Assembly (NCBI GenBank): GCA_018398805.1
Contig: JAGFBZ010001885.1
Location: forward strand, 1,389,001-1,453,000
DNA from: Hirundichthys speculiger
Lineage: Eukaryota; Chordata; Actinopteri; Beloniformes; Exocoetidae
DNA length: 64,000 nt
Direction: 5' to 3'
Shown: one piece after another, positions 27,195 to 37,072 of the stretch
How the letters are laid out: each line of letters opens with the position of its first letter
Numbering within the stretch: position 1 is the first letter of the stretch
Notes under the pieces: model-generated
Database searches by the model: none
What the model was told of the DNA's origin: nothing
Seen by the model: the letters and a program-made list of their open reading frames with translations, nothing else
Position numbers and translations under genes: made by a program

Positions 27195-28432
27195 CCAATC
27201 ACTTTAAATCTGTAAAATCTATAGTATCTCTATATGTCCGTTTAACCTAGGTTACTTTCTCTTTTTTCTTTTACTATTAGACAGGGTATTTTGATAATCT
27301 CTTATTTGTAATTTTTGTACATTGGATTTGCATGCGTGGGCCAGAGTTACTTAGTCTATTTTGTTATTCTTATATATTTAATTCTTGGTAAGGTGTAGTA
27401 TTTAAAGTGTTAATTTACTTATTTTATATGTATATATATGTATATATAATGTTTTTATATCCCTTTAACCGATGCAACGGTCTTTTATAGGATGAACAAT
27501 GGCGGCAGCAAACATTTTCATTGCAGTTGCTTAGTTGTTGCTAAACAGTTGTATGGAGTTGCTGGACAATTTAATTGCAATACCAATTAAGTAGCATAAA
27601 TATGGATATGTATGTCATTACCGGCCTCCTTATTCTAATCAGCGCTATTTGAAACTAGCACGCATGCCATGAAATAGATAAAAAAATCAATTTGAAGTTC
27701 GTTATTATAATTTTACCATACAGTCATGCCGCTTTTCACAGCAGTGAGAAATTTACATTAAACAGCCTAGACTACAAATCATTTAACAATAACCTGTTCA
27801 TCACATTTAAAACCAGTTAATATTCACATAAGTTCACATCAGAGGGATCTGGCAGACTTACGCTTCAACAGATAGCCTCCATTTTGATGTCACTTTCCTA
27901 AAGCCTGGTTTTTTTATTTCCCAAGCTGACTTCGCGTGACCCCTGCAGGCCAGCTCTCATCGTTTTTAATTGGTCTTCCTTCTATTTTAATTTAAAGCAA
28001 AACACATGAAACTAATTTTAAATTAAATTGTCACCATTTTTACTTTATTTACCACAATTAAGATTTTCATTTTTAATAGTCTCCATTCTTGGGGTTGCTT
28101 TGAGGCTGCCAAGCCATATTTTGAGGTTGCTATAGCCACTGCAAGCTATTCTATTTATTTTATTTATTACATTATTACAGTTTTCATTATTACAGTTTTG
28201 CACACTGTTTTTGTCTACTTACTTTTTATTTATTTTTTCTTCTATTTATTGCCTATTTAATGTCTATTTAATGTCCTGTCTATTTATGTATATTTTTGTA
28301 TCTGCTGCAACGAGCCAATTTCCCCTCGGGGATTATTAAAGTATTTTCAATTCAATTCAATAATTCGCATTAAATTAAATTTATTAATCCGCAAGGGATC
28401 AATAAAGTATTTTCAATTCAATTCAATTCAAA
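27195..28432 (+). mobile_element. LINE-like 3' tail nested in provirus pol
   Basis: An AT-rich, non-coding block separates two provirus RT pieces. Its plus-strand end reads CGAGCCAATTTCCCCTCGGG, GATTATTAAAGTATTTTC, then AATTC repeats. A second similar unit (GGGATCAATAAAGTATTTTC plus AATTC repeats) ends at about 28430. Such ends are typical of fish non-LTR retrotransposon 3' tails. Family and 5' limit are uncertain, and no target duplication was found. Confidence 0.55.
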
Positions 28433-29118
28433 CACCTGACAATAAGAACCCATCCCTACAAAAGACATCACCTGTTTCTGTTCACAGCAACCTTGACACA
28501 GACGGGTGAATGTCCAAGGTTCACCCTGTAGGTCGAACACCGGAATAACATTAGCCAAATCGACAACAGAAAACCCATTTAGCTGAACTAGGAAACCTGT
28601 CCGAAACGCCACTCTGTTGGCTGGACATTTTCACAATTCTATTTTGATAGGAAAAAGTTTGGATAGGAGAATCAGGGCATGGACAATCACACCTGCAGCG
28701 CGCAAAGATCTAAACACAGGTGTAACTCCCACCACTGCCTCCTCTGTCAATGTTGTTGAATTACTGTTGGATATTATTGCTGACACAACCTAACATCAGA
28801 TTTTTTGAGTGATCACAACCGGTTCGACATTCTTGATCAAACCTACATCGCATGGACCTTGTGCTCATAACGTCGTCGTTGTAACGTTCTGGAATGTTGG
28901 TAATTGGCCCAATTCACGATCAGCAGGCAGAAACCCACATCGCCCTCCAGGTGAACACAGCGCGACACGTGATCACCTAGAATGAAACAACACACGATAT
29001 GCCTCTCTGTCTGCATGGTAAAACAAAACAGTAGGGTCTCCACACAGTCAGTCAAAGTCAAAGGAGCCCACGTTGTCGTCAAAGCACTTCGAGAGTCGGA
29101 GTCGTCTGAAACATTCAC
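28418..29118 (-). pseudogene. Provirus pol: RT front, with internal deletion
   Basis: The minus-strand frame at 28612-28418 reads NGFSVVDLANV, then EPWTFTRLCQGCCEQ, then joins directly to KQVMSFVGMGSYCQ. In retroviral RT the first block (palm, with its catalytic Asp) and the last block (after the palm) are about 100 residues apart. The section that should hold the YxDD box is missing here. An upstream piece (29118-28843) has LGDHVSRCVHLEGDVGFCLL, probably preceding the RT. So this copy cannot encode a working RT, even leaving frameshifts aside. Confidence 0.68.
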
Positions 29119-31210
29119 ACTCCTGCAGACAACACATAATACAACAATGACAAGCAGTTACCAATTACCCTGACTCAGAGTCAGTGCCACTGGCACGCAC
29201 TACAATGCGTAGACCAGTATAATATTGTGATTTCAGTTTCTTATTTTACCATGTTCCTTCTTATAAACATAAAATAGACAAAAACACACACAAAAATGGT
29301 TATTATTGTTGGCAGAGGAATGGACAAACCAAGTGATCTTCATCTTCATCTTAATTACCTTGAGGCAGAATTTACAAATTAATTAACTTCGGTATAGATG
29401 CAGTCCATTAGCAAGGTGACTGAGGAATCAGAGACAGGCAAATTATTTGAGGCAAATATTATGACTAAAATGGCTAATTCTTGGATCATAAATTGAATTG
29501 GTGAAAAAGTGTAGTACCTTTTTTCCAGACACGCAGTGTCTACAGAAAACTTTTAGCAAGCAGTTCTTCATTGCAAAAGAGCCAAGGACAGAGGGAAAAA
29601 ATGTGTTGCGATTCTTATCAGTATTTGCATTCTGTGTATCAGTACTGTGATAATGACGTGTCACCTGGCCCCACTCCCTCGTCCACGGCAGAGTCCAGAT
29701 GGCGTCACTCTGTCAATCCGCTGCCGGCGCCACCCACTTTTCCAGCACACTGCCGGACTGCTGAACACTGCTGACCAATGTCCCATCACATTGAAGACGG
29801 ACGTCAGAGCCCTCAATCTGACCAGATCCATACGGCTGTGTCGGCTGTCCGCTGTGGGGCTGAGAGACATTGTTATTCACAGCAATCAGTTCAGTTCCTC
29901 CAAACGTGAGCGCGCAGCAGTCTCCCTCCAGCTGCAGCAGTCTCTGGAGCGCGCAGCAGGCGAGTCTCCCCCGCACGTCTTCAGCGCAGCGTTTTTTTGG
30001 GAAACAGTTCACTCCCAGAACTTCTCGGGGTGAAGCAGATGTGAAATTGTCATGTTGTCTGCTATGTACACGCGAGTGAAGGGTTAAGATAGATTATGGT
30101 AAGAAAGGGAGAAGAAAACGTCTAAATTTCTGAACGAATAAACTTGCCTCTTTCCCAAAAACTACAGTGCCTCTGGTTCCCCAGTGCTTGCTCAGACCGC
30201 AGCGCTTATCTTTCCCTTTTTTTTCCCCTTTAACCGCTGCTTCTTTGCTTCGCGCCCGCGCATTGTCTCCCCAGATCATCGAGAACGCGCATCGTCAGAA
30301 ATCTTTAATTTATGTTTGTACATTCAACTGCCAAACCTCGTAACATCAAACAGGCAATCATCCAAAGCCACAGCTCATTGCTTTAACCAGCATCATACTT
30401 TAAATCAGGAATTATTCCACAAACAGCCTGAAAAAGCCTGAAACAGCCTGCCCCTATGAGCCCAGTGCCGATCCGTCCCGGTCCAACACAACTGAAACTT
30501 TTTTTTTTGTTTTTTTTTTTTGTTTTTTTTGTTTCAAGACTTAAGTCCGCAACTGCCTCATTACTACTTCTCAAATCACTTCTGGTTCCGAGATCTCGTT
30601 CTCTTGCCTTAGATCCAATCGTCATCGGATCGCAACTGCTTACGTCCCATCCACCTTGTCCAGCCAGTACAAAGTGATGGAATCAATATTTCCCACTTCT
30701 GTCGCGAGGCACTCACAGCGTACCTCGAGCAGCCTAGCTCACCGGCTAGTAACACCAGAAGACGGCAGTTTCGACAGGCTGTCCAACATGACACCTGTAC
30801 GAGGGGCTGGCACTCAATCAGCGACAGAAAACTCCGGTGCACAATCTCCCCACGGACTAAAGACCCACAGACGAGGCAGTGCGGCTCACAGGGCACAGAA
30901 CAGCTCAGAAAACACCATGCAGCCAAAAACAACACAAAACAAACACACCGGGGTACCCCAAACAGACAAAACTCCTCACCGCTCCGTCGCAGCTCAGTGA
31001 TCAGACAGACAAATAATTTCCACTCACCAGAACAGTGGTTCGGTCCGTTCATCCGCCCTTGTCCCCGTCCAGTCGCTGCGGTTGTCCATCACGAGACCGG
31101 ATTCCTCAAAACCTACGGAATATTTCGGCCGAAAAGAGCTTTCTCTCACCGATCAGGACCGCAGCGAGTGGAACCAGCAGACAAAGCACAGAAAAACAAG
31201 TTAAAAAAAT
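29119..31210 (-). other. Provirus 5' interior (expected gag/protease), unrecognised
   Basis: By position this should hold the leader, gag and protease. I see short open stretches, including Lys-rich ones around 30380-30620 and 30094-30279, but no major homology region, zinc knuckle or protease DTGA box that I can support. A T-rich tract lies at 30497-30532. Open frames on the plus strand here are unlikely to be genes. Confidence 0.4.
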
Positions 31211-31211
31211 G

Positions 31212-31222
31212 CAGGGACGCCA
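31212..31222 (-). promoter_or_regulatory. Provirus primer-binding site (tRNA-Asn type)
   Basis: Two bases inside the 5' LTR, the minus strand reads TGGCGTCCCTG. This is complementary to the 3' end of vertebrate tRNA-Asn (CAGGGACG plus CCA) over 11 bases. Position and the TGG start are as expected for a retroviral PBS; the match fails beyond 11 bases. Confidence 0.75.
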
Positions 31223-31224
31223 AC

Positions 31225-31662
31225 TGTTAAGTTAAAATTTGGGTATATCTCACTCAAAAGCATACACTCAAATTCAACCATAATTTGTGTTCTGGTGATG
31301 CAGCCAATTCGGTTATTAAACAAAGCACTGAACAACTGACGGAGGTGCAAAACGGAGTTTTATTCTCCAGTCTGCATGCAAAATTCAGAGAGGTCATTAC
31401 AGAATGCTGGATGGTTCAGAATGACAACGTATCAGTAGGGAACAATTGCATTTAAAGATCACAGGAAAAACATCAGGACCTTGGATAAGTTCTCTAGACG
31501 TCAAACTCAGCAGACTCGTTGACGCCTGATATCATATCAACACAGTAGCTTCGTCTTAGAGGAGTTTAATCACGGTTAATCAAATGTCATCCAGCCCTGT
31601 CAGTGATCTTATTCCAGGTCAGGAAGGCCTCAGAAAGCCTGAAATCAATTTTTAATATCACA
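31225..31662 (-). repeat. Provirus 5' LTR
   Basis: 438 bp, same ends and AATAAA signal as the copy at 23239. The flanking ACGTG completes the target duplication. Confidence 0.92.
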
Positions 31663-32495
31663 ACGTGTTCAGGTACAAGGTACATGAACTAGTTCATATT
31701 TTGTGCGAACGTGAACTGAACACGCTCTTTTTCCCCTTGACGAGCGTCGGGTATGAACAAGTTCATTTGGGCAACTGTGAATGACGCTCTTTCAAAGTTC
31801 ACGCACGGTCAAAACTGTGCCATGTTTCCAGTGAACCCCATTTAAAATACACCACAAACGGGCCTAATATGCATCTTCGGAAAACAATCAAACATGGCAA
31901 CACGGCTGTCGCTTCTGTCACGCTAACAATTGCGTCATCAAACGTTTAAAACAAGCAGAAAGATGGAAAGCTGCAGTTGCCCAGAGCTGGAGGAGCAGGC
32001 CGACTCCTGGGGGAGATAGAAATATTGAAATGGGGGGAAAAAAAATTTGCACCTTAAGTACTTGTTTTTGTCTTATAATAAAGACCATTTGGGAGCAGGT
32101 TTTTCCTCATATTTTTAATATACTGTAGAGAGAAGCTGAAAGGGAAATTACAGGTTTTTCATGGGCTGTCCCTTCAATGCTAATGTGAACCCTGGTTGGA
32201 TAAAGATTCAGAACTGGACACATAGTTTTCGACAGATAAAATGGATAGAAATAATTGCAGTTTGTGGTGGTGTAGAATATGGGCATTAATTGTCATTTTG
32301 ACAAATAATTGCTTGCAGCAACATTAAAAAATAATTAAAAATGAACTATTTAGTTCACCAGTTCACCATTTCAAAAAATTAACTATTTAGTTCATTTTTT
32401 GAAGTGGTGAACTGAACTAGTTCATTTTAGTTTCTATGAACTATGAACTTAACTAGTTCATGTATAAAGTGAACTTGCCCAACACTGCAGAAGGC

Positions 32496-32760
32496 ATGGT
32501 TGAGCACATCGAGTCTATCTTTGCTCACCATGGGATTCTAGAAGTGGTGCAGGTCAGACAACAGCCCACAGTTTGCATTTGGGCCTTTCAGAACGTTTGC
32601 ACATGACTGGAACTGCAACCACGTGACATTAAGTCCACACTTTCCACAGAGAAACGGGGAGGCAGAGTGGGCAGTACAGACGATCAAAACTCTCCTAAAG
32701 AAGTCGAGCGATCATCTCACCCTCATGGCCACACACCAGCCAGGCTATCGTGGGTGTGTT
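32496..32760 (+). pseudogene. Gypsy integrase, back half
   Basis: It continues the integrase from 23205 in the same frame once the hAT element and one target copy are disregarded. It starts MVEHIESIFAHHGILEVV. Later, in another frame, it has WNCNHVTLSPHFPQRNGEAE and AVQTIKTLLKKSSDH. The Glu of the DDE triad (in NGEAE) is kept; the middle Asp region is degraded. It ends where a hAT transposase fragment begins. Confidence 0.8.
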
Positions 32761-32794
32761 TAATGACATGGTTCAGATGTAGGGGTCCCTGAAA

Positions 32795-33420
32795 GTTCTG
32801 TACATGTTGTGCAACATGATAACGCAAAAAACATGATCAAAGCCATGAGCAATGCTAGACTCCCAAGTGTGTTGCACACACCCTCCAGCAGGCTGATAAT
32901 GAGGAGCATTTGGCAAAGGGGAGTCTTGGCTGATGCAGTGGTTGTCAGATGGAAGATAGTTGGATATTTTAAACATTCTGCTTTAGCCTGTGCCCGCCTC
33001 GAAGATATTCAGTTGCAGCTCAGTTAGCCAATAAAAAGACTGCAACAGGACATGCAAACTCGCTGGAATAGCATGTATTAGATGCTGCAGTCTCTCACCA
33101 AACAGAAAAGGGCCCTGGTAAAAACGGGTCTGAGCATAAGCTTCTCGAAAGACTCCTCACCAATGGGCATGTTTGGAAAAGACTATTACTGCCCCAGCTC
33201 CATTTGAGGAATTAACATGAAAAGTAAGCTCCTCTGATGGATTAGCATTGGATGTCCTTCCTGTCGTGACTGTAGTTTTAAGACTTTTAAACAAAGAAAC
33301 GCATGAGGATCATGGCATCAAAACAACGAAGAGGACCTTAGCTGCAGCTGTCAAGAGGTATTTCACTGACATGGAGAAAAACCCATTCTACTGCATCTCA
33401 ACTGTACTCAATCCAAGGTA
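32795..33420 (+). pseudogene. hAT transposase catalytic-domain fragment (ZBED-like)
   Basis: It reads VQHDNAKNMIKAMSNARLPS, with the HDNAxN motif that carries a hAT catalytic Asp. It continues ADAVVVRWKIVGYFKHSALA, RLQQDMQTRWNSMY (the conserved TRWNS block) and, after stops, fragments such as EKNPFYCISTVLNPR. Order and motifs fit the RNase H-like domain and start of the insertion domain of ZBED-type hAT transposases. The N-terminal BED part is absent here, and so is the C-terminal dimerisation region. Several stops. Confidence 0.75.
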
Positions 33421-34230
33421 AAGTAGTGTTCCTCTTATGTGTCAGTCCATGTTTGCTTAGAAGGTGGGAAAGTAGGATTAAAAACAAAGTTTTTTCATTA
33501 TGTCCAACCTGTGTCGACGTGCATCGACCACCTCGGAGATGAGAGCGGGTGATGATAAGGCCACCAGCCTCCCCCTCAACCTATTAAGGTCGAGGGAGTG
33601 GAGGAGCTGGGGCTGGAGGGTCAAATGCCTCAGGAGGAGGTCATAAACAAAGATCCACCCACTCATGTCAGTCAACCCCTGCAGGGACGACGTGAGTCGG
33701 TGGTAGATTTCCTCAAAGATCTGGATCGCCTCCTGAAGGGGTTCAAGACCCTCCCAGGCCACCGTGGAGACAGGGTCGGGAGCCGAAGGTAGAACGTCCT
33801 CCCGGATGTCCATGGGAGCAGGGGCAGAAGGTGATGTGTCCTCCTGGATGCCAACCGAAATGGAAGCCAGAGGTGGAGCTTCCTGCCGAACCGCCTCGGT
33901 GACAGGAGCCCCTCGAGGACCGGCAGCCTGTGGGGTTGCCCCAGGACCATGGTCGCCTGCCTCGCCTTTTTCTCAGTGTCCTCCCAGCCGCCTCGGAGAG
34001 TAGCTCCACCAGGAGTTGGACCAGACCAAACGTCGACCTTTGGCCCACCTGCTGGAGGTTTCTGGGACCCCCTCAACATCAGCTGGGAGCCCCAGAACGG
34101 GCAAAGTTCCTCCTCAGCATGGGGGGTCGTTCTTGGCCGCCTCCCTGCTTAGGAAGGCCAGCAGGGAGATCGGCTCACCTCTTGCTGGGTCCATGTCTGG
34201 CTGGTCCGTTCTGTCAAGTTTGTGAGGCGA
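33421..34230. other. Unrecognised GC-richer stretch with open frames
   Basis: GC-richer than its surroundings. The longest frame is 111 codons on the minus strand (33813-33478). It has a Leu-rich segment (FVYDLLLRHLTLQPQLLHSL) that I cannot assign. Plus-strand frames overlap it. The setting among transposon remnants suggests mobile-element origin, but no domain supports that. Confidence 0.3.
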
Positions 34231-34712
34231 AATGGAGGACCTCAACGCAGGATGTGCAAAAGATGGTATTTATTAAACAAAAACCAAAAGCAAAAAGTCC
34301 AAACTAAACTGAAAATCCAAAAAAGTAATCCAAAGAGGGAAAAAAAACACAAAGGCCAAAACAAACCATAAATCCACAAAAGTAATCAAAACAAGAATCC
34401 AAGGGTAAGAAACAGAAAAACACTCACAGGAGACGACACAAGACTTACGGTGCTGAAGGAGAAGGAGAGACGGGACAGACAGGGGAGATTACAAGACTTA
34501 AAATACAGAGAGACAAACAAGAGGCAGGTGCAGACAATCAGGATAACAAGAGGGAAGGAAACAAAGCAGAATACAACGCAGACAAAACAGACCTTCAAAG
34601 TAAAACAGGAAACATGTAACACAAAAGACAAGGAGAGTGACGCCAACTTAACACATAAAGAAAAATCCAAAATAGCTGCCATGGCTGCCCCAGATCATGA
34701 CAGGGTCACCTG
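34231..34712. repeat. Unclassified repeat-like block
   Basis: It starts TTTGTGAGGCGAAATGGAGG and ends GCTGCCCCAGATCATGACAG, with A-rich, gene-free sequence between. The composition (long CAAAA- and ACAAG-rich stretch, sharp GC-rich ends) resembles dispersed fish retroelement flanks. I could not fix a family or target duplication. Confidence 0.3.
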
Positions 34713-34714
34713 AC

Positions 34715-34985
34715 ACACAACACTGATGCTGTTTATAAGAAGAGGCAGAGCAGACTTTACTTCTTGAGGAAGCTTAGGTCCTTCAGTGTTTGCAGTAAGA
34801 TGTTGCATATCTTCTATAAGTCTGTTGCAGAGAGTTCAGTCCTATCTGCAGTCATCTGTGGGGGAGCAGCACCAGAGCTGGGGACATGAAGAAACTAATA
34901 AAGAAGGCTGGATCTGTTCTGGGGATGGTTCTGGAGCCTCTGGAGTACCTGCCAAATGGTCAGTGGAGCCACTGCAATTTTTGTT
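34715..34985 (+). pseudogene. LINE reverse transcriptase C-terminal fragment
   Basis: In mixed frames it reads a RRGRADFTS piece, VFAVRCCISSISL, a VICGGAAPELGT-type piece and NKEGWICSGDGSGAS. The underlying pattern matches the C-terminal domain of fish non-LTR RTs: an RLYFLRKLRSF-like start, a VVCWG-like centre and KAGSVLG near the end. It is a short, decayed 3' fragment of a LINE different from the L2 at 16 kb. Confidence 0.6.
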
Positions 34986-35578
34986 ACTCCCAGGATGACT
35001 TAAAACCGGAAGTGATGTTGACGCTTAATCAAGATCTGTCATTCATAAATAGCTGATTAAACCAAATTGGCAAGGAATTATTGTGGGAAACCTTTGTCAA
35101 GCACTTCTCCCAGAAATCCTCATTAAAAGCTTACTGTGCAAGATAGAAGGCCCTGAGGTGAAGAGGCAGTTCTCTTATTCTTCCTGTTATTATTTATTTT
35201 TTATTTTTATGTGTTTCAAACCTAAAATGCAAAAATAGGATGTGTATTAAAAAGTGAATATAGCTTGATAAAGTTAAAATAAAGTCAAATATCTAAGGTT
35301 TGTACTGCAACTGCAAAGAGATTAAAGTCAAAGTAAGAAACATGTTTTTATCTACATTTTCCATTTCACCCCAAACTTTTCTGATTCAGGATTTCAAGTT
35401 AAACATGTTAAACACTGGACAGCGGAATAAATGTAAACACACAAACATCTATCCTTGTTGCAAATACACTAACATAAATAATGCCTTTTGTAGTAATTTA
35501 CCACAGTTAAATAGTTTTTACTGACCCTAACCTGAGCCTAAACTCAGTTTCCCCTGAAAAAAGCCCTTTGAAAATATG

Positions 35579-35610
35579 GAAGTAACTGAGGGTCGGCCCT
35601 CAGTTACTTC
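35579..35610. repeat. Perfect hairpin, 14-bp stem, 4-nt loop
   Basis: GAAGTAACTGAGGG (35579-35592) and CCCTCAGTTACTTC (35597-35610) are exact reverse complements around the loop TCGG. The right arm runs into a dispersed ~80-bp repeat that has another copy at 44.2 kb. Confidence 0.9.
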
Positions 35611-35690
35611 ACAGTATTTACAATAAGTATCAATCTCTCACTGGAAAAGTGTAAACTAAAACTTTGATCATACACTCCTAATACACAACA
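35606..35690 (+). repeat. Dispersed ~80-bp repeat, copy 1
   Basis: It reads ACTTCACAGTATTT, then AAGTATCAATCTCTCACTGG, AAAAGTGTAAACTAAAAC and TTTGATCATACACTCCTAAT. It is nearly identical to 44241-44319. Element class unknown. Confidence 0.85.
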
Positions 35691-36070
35691 ACCCTTCACA
35701 CACACTGCCATAGCATACTGAAATATATGGAGTGTAATTTGGCTTCAAATAGTGTAAAACCAGCCTTAGCTGAAAATGACATCTTTCACTGTTGCCTGTC
35801 ACTACTCATATATGATTTTCATGAACTGTATTTCCTTCCACCTCCCATTACCCTCGTTGCCTCTCCATCACAGGCACACCGAGGCTGGTCTCTAATCTGA
35901 AGTGACAGCCCATAGACTTCCACTCACACATTACAGTGTAGCCTTGGGCAACTTAGCCTGCTCCTTTCAAAATGTTGAAACCAGGTTATTTCTATGGAGG
36001 TATTAAAGTCATACTTCAGTTTAAGCTATTATTCCAGGGTTAGATATTTTCTCTAACTTAAAGGCAGAGG

Positions 36071-36092
36071 GAGGAAGGAAGGAAGGAAGGAG
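36071..36092. repeat. (GGAA)n microsatellite
   Basis: Short GGAA/GGAAGG tandem run. Confidence 0.85.
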
Positions 36093-37020
36093 GAAAGGTA
36101 CACTGTTGAGTTTAAATTGACAAATGTGCAAAAAGGAAAGCAACGGTGTAGGCTGATTGATTTCCCTTTTAAACGTTAGTTTGTCTGTGTTTAAAAATGT
36201 TTTGTGTGAAGCTTTGTGAGGGGAAAAAAAGGACTTCAACACACAACACATACAAAAAATTGGGATCTTCCATGTTTGAAGCACTTGCAGACATCTAAGC
36301 TATATCCTCCATATCCAATTTTTGTGCAAAATCCCCAGAAATAAGTTTAACAGACTGAGTTTAAACAAATTCAAAGTTTAAAATTCTTTGAATTAAAAAC
36401 CACACTGCACTTCAGAAATGTACAGATTACTATAATGTTCCATAAAAAAAAGGAAATATCAAATAAAACAAAATCCTGAGTTTTAATCTTTTGGTGAATT
36501 AAGCTCCAGAATGAATTGATATTTAGCATTTCACTTTTTTTAATCTGAAAATTCTGTTAAATAATAAAAATGAAATGTGATTTAAAGATACCAGGATGTG
36601 TGATTTTTCCAGAGGCAGACATGATAATTTGAGTGGCAAATTTTGATTTAAAATGACAGCATGTTTCAGAAATGATCTTACAGATTCACATAACTAGAAA
36701 GTAAATAGATGAGTGGGAGTTTTTGTGTAAAATGGTAAAAATTTAAGCAGAGCTTGTGTACCTCATAATTCTTCCATCACTGCTTCAGATGTTTACCAAA
36801 AATAATTTATACATTTATAATGTATTTATTTCTGTCTCATGCTGCACAAACAAGCTATAATATGTGTAATTGTGTGGCAGTATGTTTCTCATTAGTTGTT
36901 ATTAATATTTGAATAAGTTAGATAATAATTCAATACTTATGATAATTATAGTCATCACAATATTATTATTTATAAAGAATTATTTTAATTATTACAGTTA
37001 TCATTAATGATAATAATATA

Positions 37021-37021
37021 A

Positions 37022-37071
<50 letters not shown>
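37021..37071. repeat. (AAT)n microsatellite
   Basis: About 16 AAT repeats in a wider AT-rich stretch. Confidence 0.95.

Positions 37072-37072
<1 letters not shown>

Larger units (their letters stand above)
23239..31662 (-). mobile_element. Endogenous retrovirus-like provirus, 8.4 kb
   Basis: Two 438-bp LTRs with TG...CA ends bound it, and the 5-bp target duplication ACGTG flanks it (23234-23238 and 31663-31667). It is read on the minus strand. A primer-binding site next to the right LTR, a purine-rich tract (AAAAACAAAAGCAGGGAT) next to the left LTR, pol pieces in RT, RNase H, integrase order, and an env-like membrane segment all agree with this. The inside is broken, while the LTRs are almost identical. 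The gag region (about 29.1-31.2 kb) is not recognisable with confidence. Confidence 0.88.
23206..32487. mobile_element. Non-autonomous hAT element (853 bp own DNA), itself interrupted
   Basis: Its ends are GAGTGTTGTACC on the left and CTTGCCCAACACTG on the right, near-inverted around CAGTGTTG. It is flanked by the perfect 8-bp direct repeat CAGAAGGC (23198-23205 and 32488-32495), the target-duplication size of hAT elements. Only 33 bp of it lie left of the retroviral insertion and about 820 bp right of it (31668-32487). The right part is rich in AACTAGTTCA repeats. It has no transposase. It is inserted in the gypsy integrase without changing that reading frame. Confidence 0.82.
21100..32760 (+). 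mobile_element. Ty3/gypsy retrotransposon, split by nested insertions
   Basis: Gypsy pol pieces run on the plus strand from about 21.2 kb (end of protease/start of RT) through RNase H to the integrase core, which stops at 23205. The integrase resumes at 32496 after 9.3 kb of inserted DNA. The flanking LTRs were not identified. The 5' limit is approximate; the region 20926-21200 may hold more of it. Confidence 0.8.

Noticed and set aside
30609..31052. 147-codon minus-strand open frame rich in Cys in the provirus leader/gag area
   Set aside because: No gag or other domain; composition looks like a chance frame. It could not be supported as a gene.
33764..34307. Overlapping plus- and minus-strand frames of 70-135 codons
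   Set aside because: GC-rich stretch open in several frames at once, which is a composition effect; no domain found.
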